Shown here piece after piece: positions 1-10,369 of a stretch of DNA of 64,000 nt. How positions within the stretch are numbered: the first letter of the stretch is position 1; every line of letters starts with the position of its first letter. The position numbers and the translations under genes were made by a program. The stretch is from Pontederia crassipes (lineage: Eukaryota > Streptophyta > Magnoliopsida > Commelinales > Pontederiaceae): the NCBI GenBank assembly GCA_030549335.1, contig CM060194.1, positions 17,610,171 through 17,674,170 on the forward strand, in the 5' to 3' direction. The notes under the pieces are model-generated. The model saw only the letters and a list, made by a program, of their open reading frames with translations. It was not told where the DNA came from and ran no database searches.

Positions 1-794
1 TATTAATAATTACAAGCACAAAACAGAAGAAATGCTAAGAAATGAGGGAAACTTATAAGGGCTCTTCTAAAAAATGAGATTTTCTAAGCTATGGACAACA
101 CTAGAATTAAAAAAGATCACTGTAAAAGGAAACTATGAATAGGCCTCTAATGTTATAAATCTTATATAAAGCGGAGTTCAAATATGAATAGGCCTTCATC
201 TGATTGGTGCAATGGCTGCACATTTGTCTTACTGGTTGGCCACATGCATTTTTAACATCTTAAGCAATATTGCTATATATATGCAACAGACGAAGAACAA
301 ATCATGAGCAAATAAAAGCATGTATGAGCTTCCAAAACAACAAATTATGAATTTCTAAAAAGATTGGTCAATGCAGTAGATAAAACCATTAACTTGAATC
401 TCAATTCCCAAGAGAAACAGGATGTTGCATTTGCATCCATTCGTCTAGATATTTGATATTAATTTTGCTCTCTCACTATCCATTAATTATGTATATTTCT
501 CACGAAGGTAACATTTGGGCGTTAATCTATGAGGTATCCAAGTTGTGATTGGAAGAGAAAATGAAGCAAGAATCTTTTGCATTATTAACTCTTGAGTTCT
601 TCAAATTTTAACTCAATAGACTTTCTGAAGCTCTTCTTTATCACCATTTGGCCCAATCAAAATATTGTTCACTTTAGACTTTCGGTCCGTAGAAATTTAA
701 AATATGTCTTGTAGGTGAAAGGTTAGCTATATATAAGTTCATGATCACCTTCGTGTTTTGTCCATGTGAAATTATTCAACGAATGCACTAAATA
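1..794. other. Left edge, no gene recognised
   Basis: AT-rich DNA with no convincing coding frame, splice pattern or repeat boundary. It ends where a long LTR begins at 795. Confidence 0.5.
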
Positions 795-3419
795 TGTAAC
801 GCCTCGATTTCTTTTTGTCTACCCCGAAGACTATCTCGGCGACACCACTTAATTCTATACCTTGACTTTGACCAGTCAGCGAACTGACTTACATAAGCGG
901 AACACTAATTTACAACATCCTATTACAATATGCAAAAAACTATTATACAATATCTAATAACATGTGACTTAGAGTCCACGTCTATACAATAATGGCCCAT
1001 ATATTCATGTGCATGTCACCCGTCAGATGAGCCACCAACTGTCTCACCATCGCCTTTATCATCATTTATATGGATCCAAATACAGTGGCAAGACCCAATG
1101 AGATAACTCAGTACGTAGGGTCACTCATAATAATATTTTATATGAACCATGAATCAATATCAATAATAACTATCCAATGAACAATCAATAATCTATACAT
1201 AAGGTCATGATTAACGATAAATAATTTATGCTATAACAATTATCTATTAACAATAACTAATTGATCAATTATACAATTATCCATACCATCAACCTAATGA
1301 TGATAAATATCAATCACTTTCAATTATCAATTATCGTTAATCAATTATTCAATTGGCCAAACTCAATGGAAGCCCTATTTAACAATTGTGGATCAACTAT
1401 CGATCAGGCGCAAAGGCCTCCATCTACTATCGATCAGCTATTAAGGTGCAATTCACTTATTCATTAATCATATCGGTTGCAACGCAATCATCCATACCAT
1501 AACGGTTATCAAACAATTGTAAATTAGTCAATTATCTTTTCTTTAGCCATAGAGGGTGCAATAAAATCATCAATACGATAAATGTCACAATACGATTGTC
1601 AATTAATCAATTTACAATACAATCGTCGATATCATAAAGGTCACAATATAATTATTCAATTATCCATTTAATCTTTGAAGTTATCATATGAACCATAAGG
1701 TTGTGTCGAGAGCTCTCATTTATTAAGAAAACATCATGTCGCGTGGGGTCAATACACCATAAAGGTCGCAATACGTAAAGCATGAAGACCCACAATTTTC
1801 ATTTTTTATTTTGTTTACCTATGACTTCTATCTTTATCAATTTAGGCATCTTTTCAATTTAAAATACAATCATGGGATCATATCAATCATGCCATATCAA
1901 TTAGGTGTCAATCAATAAATCAATACACCTATTATCCATAATCGATTTCCATCTATTCCAATTCTCCATTGTCAATTATCAATATCAATATGTGATGACA
2001 TATCATCATGTCTACAATTCAATCTTACCAATAAGGTGTTTATCGATAGCTAATTTATAATCAATCTATGATAAATGATTATCATATCTATAACTCAATT
2101 AACAATCAATAAACAATGGTCAATTACGTTACTATGTTCATGAATCACCCCTATAATCATTATCTTAACTAACTATAATAAATAATTCGTCAATTTTTTC
2201 TATCTCTGTAACATAACCCGAGCCGAGTTGGGTGGAACCCGAGTCGGATCGGTCAGTTCACCTCCGATTTGATCGCACCGCACCCGAGCCGAGCCGAAAC
2301 CAGAACTCGGGCCGGGTAAATGAGAACCCGGACCAGGACTTGCAACCCTATCCAATTCAATTCCTACTCGGTCTGGATTCTACGAAATTCGGGCCATGCA
2401 ACGCAAAACCCAAGCTGGGTTCTGCCGCCATCGGGAAGTCGCATTTCGATGTGACTTTCCGGTCATCCTAGCTATGTCATACGATATCCAATCGATGCTA
2501 ATAATATATCATAATAATCTTTATATAGCAGAGAAGAATCCAGAGATCCATTTCGTGGAAAACTGACGACATGGGGATCCCCTACGTACCTTAAGTTGGT
2601 TGAAAAACTAACTATGTTCTTGTTGTCCGTGGACCGCACGGATGTTGCGACTTTGGCCGATGATTCCTCCTTATTGACGTTCAGAAACCTTCGGCCATCA
2701 CTTGAATCTTGTTTTTCTCTGTTGGGGCTTATATCGCATGCATCTCAAGTGTCTCAGTTTGTAAGAAAATGAAGGAGAAAGATGAACTCTCATGCAGAAA
2801 TTCTGTGGAGACAAATCATACTTTCTAGCCATCCTTTAGACTTTATTTATAGTTCTCAATTAAGATTTTTAACTCCTATTAGGCCTTGGGCTATTTTTCC
2901 ATCAATCATGATCATTCATCATTAATTATCATCTCTTAAATATTCAGATTTAACTAAATCTGAATTTCACTAATTATTTCATAACCATACTTATAAAAAA
3001 TTCATCTCTACTCAAATTCCTTTTTATTTCCTCCATAACTTCTCTCAATCAAACTCTATCTCCATTTTTTATAAATAACTTATGTTAGTCGAACTATATC
3101 TTTATTTTATCTTTTTATTTCTTCCTTTTTCTCTAATTTTCGAAATTATTTAATTCCATAATAATTTATCATCTAATTTTCAAATTAAAATAATAATAAA
3201 TATTGTTTTAATGTCTGAAATATTTTTAAGCCACAAAACTCTCAATTCTATCATATTTGAGAGTCTTATATTTATTAAACATTCTTTTGGATCTCAAATC
3301 AAATTGAAATTCCTAATCCCACTCTAATTATAATTTCTACTTCAAGTAGGATTATTCTTTAACAATTGAACTTAGGCCAAATTACTTTATTGCCCCTATT
3401 AAAATCTTCGGGTGTTACA
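795..3419 (-). repeat. 3' LTR of gag-only gypsy-like element
   Basis: On the + strand it runs from TGTAACGCC to GGTGTTACA, so the minus-strand LTR has TG...CA ends with short inverted termini TGTAAC/GTTACA. It is about 2.6 kb. It contains a roughly 1-kb stretch rich in ATCAATT-type motifs (about 1150-2180), a GC-richer block with repeated CCCGAG/GAGCCG motifs (about 2215-2460), and an AT-rich end. Confidence 0.75.
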
Positions 3420-3659
3420 TAACAACCTCCTTAAAAATAAATTCATCCTCGAATTTTATGAAGGAGAATTTGACCTATCTAAAATTTAGTCAATAAGCTT
3501 GTTAAAAAAACATTCATGTTCATTATCAATTATCATTATTACTAATATATTTTAAAGAAAAAAGAAACTAATTATCTATGTTTATTTTAACTCCTATTTC
3601 AATTGTCTATCATTCATTCTATAACTATGCCTCATCAATAGGATAGGAGCCTCGCCATT

Positions 3660-4680
3660 TTTCCTTATTGATTTCTCTTTGATTTCGAACAATCCCGAGC
3701 AAAGTGTCTTTGTTTCTCACAGTTGAGACAAATTCGTCTTACGATAGCATTCGCCCGAATGTAGTCGCTGGCAATAAAGACAAGGCTCTCTAATTCGTCT
3801 TTGTCTTTTGGACCCCACAATTGGTCCATCCTGATCTTCTTCCTCATATGATTTATTTCTTTTTCGAGATCGATCTTGATCTCGATTGTTTGCAATTTGC
3901 TTGTCCTCCGAACCCTTTAGTACTTCTTGCATATTTTGTTGGTTGGCAAGTGTTTAACTTTAGTTCTTGTCGCTTGCATTGTCACCATCTTTTAGATAGA
4001 TGACGAATTCTTTAGCAAATTTAAGGGTTTGACAGTTACCCCCCTTCACTCTTTGTCAGACATTTGGTTTGTGACCATTAACCCAGCGTTTTACTCGATC
4101 GAATTCTATTTGTTGCAGGGTTGAGTACTTTTCCAAGTTCAGAAACTTAGTTAGTTATTGCATGATGGTCATACTACCATGCTGTAGCATGAGGTATTCC
4201 TTCTGCTTTTTGCCTCGCTCATAGGTAGGAATGTACCTATCCTTCTTGCCTTCTTAAATTCTCCCCAGGTAATGTAACCTTGACCGGAGAATGTCGTGAG
4301 CCTGACAGTTTTCCACCAATCTCTTGCTTCAGCTATCAACTTTCTGGTGGCATAAATCATCTTGCGATCCTCACCACAATCCATTTTTAGGAAAATCTGT
4401 TCTAATTCTTCTATCCACCTCTCTGCATCCTCAAAGTCGTCATTTCTGTCAAAGTGAGGGGGTTGCAACTTGAGAAACCTCTCAATACTATCCTTTCGAT
4501 CTTGACAAGGTGGTAGATCATCACTCCTAATGATTGAATGGAATCCATGTGGTGGCGACCCCTGTCTCGATTATTCCTCATGATACTCGTTGGTACGATC
4601 ATTATTCAATAGAGGATCTTGGGCTTGCTGCTCATTTGCCATTGGGTCTTGAGGCTGCTGTTTGACACGTTGGGATCCAC
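3660..4680 (-). pseudogene. Ty3/gypsy gag relic with CCHC zinc knuckle
   Basis: The frame at 4468-4169 (minus) has typical plant gypsy gag features: PPHFDRNDDFEDAERWIEE, then a YATRKL...ARDWWKTV segment and ITWGEFKK. These correspond to the gag capsid region that begins 'P-x-F-x-G-x-x-D' and contains 'A-x-x-WW'. Further along, 3895-3665 contains CLNCEKQRHFARDC, a CX2CX4HX4C nucleic-acid-binding knuckle. The two parts are in different frames with stops between them, so the gene is broken. The protein would package element RNA into cytoplasmic particles. No downstream pol domains are visible before the LTR. Confidence 0.75.
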
Positions 4681-5115
4681 TCCCTACGAAATGATCATTC
4701 TCGATGCGATATGTATCAATATGTATAAATAAGGATATGTCCTATAACAATAATTTAATTATATTCTATATCGTTAGGGGATAACCTCCATAGGACTTGA
4801 GTTATTTTATCTAGAATAATCTCCTTAGAGCTTTGGTCATTCTTTTTGGAATAACCTCCTTAGGCATTTTCTTATACCATCCATGGAACCATTCTATTTT
4901 CATCATCTAAGGATCTAGGTCATCCCATACTTTATTTATAGCCTTAAAGGCATTGTATTCTATATTGCAATTTAGCTACGTAAGGTAATCATGGTTCAAA
5001 ATAAAACTTACTTGACCCTTTCTTGATGGCGCGTTGGTAGCTCATGATGTGTGCACATAGATTTTATTTTATTAAAGACAGCTAAGAAGTGTCTCTCATT
5101 AGGCTCTAATATCTT

Positions 5116-7474
5116 TGTAATGCTCTGAGATTTTTTTTCTTTTGCCTGCCTAGAAGGCTATCTCGGCGACGTCACTTAATTCTATACTTGACTTTGACCA
5201 GTCAACGAACTGACTTACATAAGCGGAACACTAATTTACAACATCCTATTACAATATGCAAAAGCTATTATACTATATCTAATAACATGTGGCTTAGAGT
5301 CCACGTCTATACAATAATGGACCATATATCCATGTGCATGTCACCCGTCAGATGAGCCACCAACCGTCTCACCATCGCTTTCATCATCATCTATATGGAT
5401 CTAAATACAGGGGCAAGGCCCAATGAGATAACTCAGTACTTAGGGTCACCCATAATAATATTTACATGCACCATGAATCAATATCAACAATAACTATCCA
5501 ATGAACAATCAATAATCTACACATAAGGTCATGATTAACGATAAATAATTTATGCTATAATAATTAACCATTAACAATAATTAATTGATCAATTATACAA
5601 TTATCCATATTATCAACCTAATGATGATCAATATCAATCACTTTCAATTATCAATTATCGTTAATCAATTGTTCAATTGGCCAAACTCAATGGAGGCCCT
5701 ATTTAACAATTATCGATCAACTATCGATCAGGTGCAAAGGCTTCCATCTACTATCCATCATCCATTAAGACACAATTCACTTATCTATCAACCATATCGG
5801 TTGCAATACAATCATCCATCCATAACAATTACTATACGATTGTCAATTAGTCAATTATCTTTTCTTTAACCGCAAATGGTGCAATACAATCGTCAATAAC
5901 ATAAAGGTCATGATACGATTGTCAATTAATCAATTTGTAATACAATCGTCAATGCCATAAATGTCACAATACGATTGTCAATTAATCAATTTGCAATACA
6001 AATATCAATATCATAAATGTCACAATACAATTGTTCAATTATCAATTTAATCTTTGAAGTTACCATACAGACCATAAGGTTGTGTCGAGAGCTCTCATTT
6101 ATTAAGAGAATATCATGCCGCGTGGGGCCAATAAATAATAAAGGTCGCAATACACAAAGCATGAAGACCCACAATTTTCATCTTTTATCTTATTTACCTA
6201 TGACTTTTATCTTTATCAATTTAAGCATCTTTTCAATTTGAAATACAATCATAGGATTATATCAAACATGCAATATCAATTAGATGTCAATCAATAAATT
6301 AATACACCTATTATTCATAACTAATTTTCATCGATTCCAATTCTCCATTGTCAATTATCAATATCAATATGTGATAACATATCATCGTGTCCACAATTCA
6401 ATCTTACCGATAAGGTGTTTATCGATAGCTAATTTATAATCAATCTATATCAAAATCTTTGATAAATGATTATCATATCTATAACTCAATTAGCAATCAA
6501 TAAACAATGATCAATTACGTTACTATTATGTTCATGAATCACCCCTATAACCATTATCTTAATTAACTATAATAAATAACTCATCAATATCCTTTTCTTG
6601 AACTAAACTCGAAACGGGTGAGATTAAACTTAGGTCAGTTCGTTCGGTGTGCAAACAGATTTCAATTCGATCAACCTTGGTCAGACTATCTGAAACTCGA
6701 TCTGAATCCTATTAGTTTTTCGTTCATCTATTACTATAAAACGGAGTCAAGAACGAACATATCAAAACCTGACCCAACAGTCCAATTTTTCCTATTTCTG
6801 TAACATAACCCGAGTCAGGTTGGGTGGAATTCGGGCCGGATCAGCCAGTTCACCTTCGATTCGATTGCACCGCACCTGAGCCGAGTCGAAGTTAGAACCC
6901 GGGCTGGATCTTGCAACCTGATCCGGTTTTGATTCCTACTCGGTCTAGATTTCACGAAATCCGGGCAGCACAACGCAGAACCCGGGCTGGGTTCTATCGC
7001 CGTCGGGAAGTCGCATTTCGACGTGACTTTCTAGTCGTCCTATCTATGCCATACGATATCTGATCAATACTAATAATATATCATGATAATCTCTATATAG
7101 TGGAGAAGAATCCAGGGGTCCATGTCGCGAAAAATCGATGCCATGGAGATCCCCATATGTATCTTAAGTTAGTTGAAAAATTAATTATGTTCCTATTGTC
7201 CGTGGATTGCAGAACGTCGCGACTTTGGCCGATGATTCCTCCTTGTTGACGTACAAAAACCTTCGGTTATCACTTGGATCTTATTCTCCTCTGTCGGGAC
7301 TTCGAAATGATATATCACATATTGTGAGAAACGAAGGAGAAAGAGCGACTCTCATGCAGAAATTATGTGGAGGCAAATCATACTTTCTAGCCCCCTTTAA
7401 CTCTATTTATAGCTCTCAATTAAGATTTTTAACTCCTATTGAACCTTGGACTATTTCTCCATCAATCATGACTA
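5116..7474 (-). repeat. 5' LTR, truncated copy
   Basis: This matches 795 to about 2920 almost collinearly: the same block order, with small substitutions and indels. Similarity stops near 7474, where unrelated AT-rich DNA follows, so roughly the first 0.5 kb of the LTR (minus-strand sense) is gone. Confidence 0.7.
5883..6060. repeat. 56-bp tandem repeats inside LTR
   Basis: Three adjacent degenerate units begin AATACAATCGTCAAT or a variant at about 5883, 5939 and 5995, giving a 56-bp period. Each continues through CATAAAGGTCACAATACGAT and a TCAATTAATCAATTT stretch. A shorter version lies near 1560-1660 in the sister LTR. Confidence 0.65.
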
Positions 7475-7968
7475 ATTTAAAAGAATTGTCGTTGTGTGTA
7501 TATTATCCTATGCTTTCATCTTTTTTCTATTTTTTGCATTTCTTTTGACTAGCACGATAACATTCTAGCGGTGTCCTGATTCTCAAACCTTGAAGAAACA
7601 TGCAGCCTGGCATTTCCTTCTTGACAAAGTCAATGAAAATATGTGCTATAGGTCATATGCCAATCATTTTCATCTCTTGGAAAAGTCTGACTAGCTCCAT
7701 CCATGTTCAAAACATCTTCTCTAACTTGTAAGTCTATGGTGATGGTGTAATTAATCATTCGATCTTTGTAAATATATGGTTTGGTAAATATGCTAAGTCT
7801 CTTCTCATTTCATCATTCATATATATTATATATATATATATATATATTATAATTTTTAATTTTCTCATCGATGTCTAACTTTTTTCTAAATCTATTCTTC
7901 TCACCCCACTATCTCCACATTAAATGGCATAAAGTCTACCACTTTTTTTAACTTTTTAACTTCACACA
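7475..7968. other. Unassigned AT-rich spacer
   Basis: Sequence between the truncated LTR and a hAT-like element. It contains a short (AT)n run at about 7819-7848 and nothing else I can name. Confidence 0.4.
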
Positions 7969-8693
7969 TTAAATAGCAATATTTTCAGAACCGGACCGGC
8001 GACTAAACCAAATTCATCATTGGGTCGTGGTTGGACCGGTCCGATCGGGTTTGATCGAATTGAACCAGATTTTATTAAAATAATATATTTATAATAATTA
8101 TAAAGATATAGCATAAGTTATATAATATAGTATATGAATATTATACTAATAACTTATTAAAAATATTAAAAAATAATATAACATAATTTTTATTAATTAA
8201 AAGTTTCATAATGATAATATAAATAAATTATTAATAATTTAATATCTACTATTTAATGATGATAAATGTTACATTAGTAAATTTTATCTTAAATTATTCT
8301 TATTTCTTTTTTTTATTTAACACTTTCCTTTTTATTTTATGTCCTTTGATGTGTTTCTATTCTAATATTATTCAATTTTAAATACTTATCATTTTTATAT
8401 CAATTCCTATTTAATTGTATAGATATGATATTTCTTTCTCTTTAAGTTTTCTTATATTTATTTCCTTCTTTCTCATTTAATTTGCCTATGTATATCATTT
8501 TTACAATTTTTTTTTCAAATTCTGCATTGAACCGGGTTGAACCGTCTGGTTCAACCGCCCGGTTCAACCGGTTTTGCCTGGTTCAATGACAAAACGAGTT
8601 TTGACACTTGATCGGACCGAATCACTGGCCGATTCGTGGTTGAACCGATCAAACCGACCGGTCCGGTCCGATTTTAATAACATTGTTAAATAG
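7969..8693. mobile_element. hAT-like non-autonomous element with 8-bp TSD
   Basis: The element (7977-8685, 709 bp) is flanked by the direct repeat TTAAATAG (7969-7976 and 8686-8693). Its ends are imperfect inverted repeats, CAATATTTTCAGAACCGGACC on the left and CAATGTTATTAAAATCGGACC read inward from the right. Subterminal regions are rich in GGACCGG/GGTTCAACC motifs, and the core is AT-rich with no transposase. An 8-bp duplication and CAATGTT-type termini are usual for plant hAT-derived elements. Confidence 0.75.
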
Positions 8694-9409
8694 TAAATGA
8701 TAGCTCATGTGATTGTTATTATTTAATATTATTCATCTTACAAATAATTAAGAGGAGAAAATGGTTCTATATCTAATCATATTTATTTACTTGATATATA
8801 ATTGTTATCATAACAATGTATTTTATTAATATTTGAATATTTTATATATTTAATTTTACTCATAATTTTTAATTAAATTTTAGTAAAAAAAATTAATTGC
8901 GTGAAGCATGAGGGAGTTTACTAGTCTTGTTATAAATGAGAAGTTCAAATGATTGATCGGATTTTGAGTCATATCAAATCTCGAAAGTATTACATTTACA
9001 TATAATTCTTTAAGGCTCTGTGTGAATAATTTTCAATGAGAAAAGAAGGTGAAAAAGGGGAAAGAGAAAAGGGGAGCGAAAAAATTTCCAGCCATTTCAT
9101 AATGAAGTAAAGAGGGAAAGGAGGAGAAAGAATAAGTAAATAATTTGTATGGACAATTATATTTTTTTTATATTTTTTTCTTATGTTATTTGAAAGGATA
9201 AATTATAATTTTGCATACTAATAGTGTTTCCTCTCCTCTCCCTTTTGGAGTTGAAAAAATGAAGGAAAAATTCTTGATCTTTTTTCCCTTTCCTTACCTC
9301 CCCCTTCAATCCAAAGAGGGGCTAATTCTTAAACCAGTTAATATTTGAATATGAAACTAATTATTAAAAAACAGTTAAGGGAGAATTAAAAAATCAACAT
9401 TTGTAATTT

Positions 9410-9970
9410 GGGGCTCTTTTTTAAAAGGACTATAAGGATTTTTATGACGATTTTAACTTAAATTCTTTTGTTATTTTTTTTAAATTTTTTATATTTATAA
9501 AAAAACTAAAATACTCTTGGATGTTGAGCCTAACCGCTGTTTGTCTGACATCGAGAGCCCCGCCGAGAGCTCGATTCCGAGAGCCTCTGCCGGCACAGGT
9601 CTGACCGCCGTTCACTTATCCACCGCTGTTCTCATGACCGTCGCCGCTCGCTTGTCCGCCGCCGCTCGCCTATTCGCTGCCGAGTGACGACGAGCGGTGC
9701 TGCGAGAATCAGCGACGAACAGAGGAACAGGAGATCGCGAGCTCTGCTAGGACAAGCCAATGTTAAAAATCTTCTTTTTAAAATATTTTTAATTTTTATA
9801 TTATTTATTATTATATTACTTTACTTTTTTAAACATTAAATAGAAGATAGTTCGCGTAAGAATATTTTAGTTTTTTATAAATAGAAAAAAATAATAAAAA
9901 TAACGTATTCATAATTCTAGTTAGACGATTAAGAAAATAAACCTTTTAATTTAAATAACTACAATTATCA
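9410..9970. mobile_element. MITE-like fold-back with GC-rich core
   Basis: AT-rich arms at about 9475-9525 and 9845-9895 are inverted copies (TTTATAAAAAAACTAAAATA on the left). They enclose a GC-rich block (about 9530-9760) full of CGCCGCTCG-type motifs. The ends are not sharply defined and I found no clean duplication. It ends immediately upstream of the GLE1 promoter. Confidence 0.4.
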
Positions 9971-10094
9971 ATAAATCCCTTTGACAGGAGCCCTCTTGCC
10001 CATTTCGTTGCTCCGCCATCGCCACCCGACCCAGACTTCGAGCCTTTTAAGTTGTTATCGGGTGGAAAACCGCTCGAAGCGTCTGACAAAGTCT

Positions 10095-10122
10095 GGGGGG
10101 GGGGGGGGGGGGGGGGGGGGGG
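10095..10122. repeat. Poly-G run, 28 bp
   Basis: An uninterrupted run of G just upstream of the inferred GLE1 start. The exact length is unreliable because sequencing and assembly handle homopolymers poorly. Confidence 0.9.
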
Positions 10123-10280
10123 TACACGTCCACGAAGCGCGGCCTTCTCAATTTGCTTTCTCCCAACGCATTGCTGGCTTTCGATTCGAAACCTCACTAC
10201 CACCTCCGCCTCCTCCATCTGTTCGACCAAAGTCCTCGCAGAGGCCACAACATTTGATCTCCGCTAGATTCCCTTCAACA

Positions 10281-10369
10281 ATGTATGCAAGATCCATGGT
10301 CTCATCATTCTTGAGGCGCTATTGTGCTTTTGATTCTTCTAACTTCCATCTCTGCATTCTTGGCTTAGG
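10281..10369 (+). other. GLE1: GLE1 intron 1 splitting the start codon
   Basis: AT (10281-10282) is followed by donor GTATGC. The intron ends in a pyrimidine-rich tract with a TTCTAAC branch-like motif and TTAG at 10365-10368, so the G at 10369 completes ATG. The frame that encodes the recognisable GLE1 N-terminus has a stop at 10340-10342 and no ATG between it and the conserved residues, so another start is needed. Splicing as described supplies one. Confidence 0.6.

Larger units (their letters stand above)
795..7474 (-). mobile_element. Gag-only gypsy-like LTR retrotransposon
   Basis: Two long direct repeats (795-3419 and 5116-about 7474) flank only about 1.7 kb of internal DNA. Read on the minus strand, the internal part starts next to the LTR with a tRNA-Met-like primer site (GATATTAGAGCCT, around 5101-5113). 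It then has a Ty3/gypsy-type gag relic and a CCHC zinc knuckle, and ends in a polypurine stretch (AAGGAGG, around 3425-3431) beside the other LTR. I see no protease, reverse transcriptase, RNase H or integrase. The layout fits a non-autonomous gag-carrying element (TR-GAG-like) or a pol deletion. The right LTR copy loses similarity near 7474, so the 5' end and its duplication are missing. Related LTRs recur at 36161-44621 and 46035-49058. Confidence 0.75.

Noticed and set aside
5883..6060. CRISPR-like regular repeats
   Set aside because: Contiguous degenerate 56-bp tandem units without distinct spacers, in plant LTR DNA.
1261..6241. Repeated short frames rich in Ile/Asn (e.g. at 1261 and 5585)
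   Set aside because: Translations of ATCAATT-type LTR repeats, duplicated because the LTR is duplicated.
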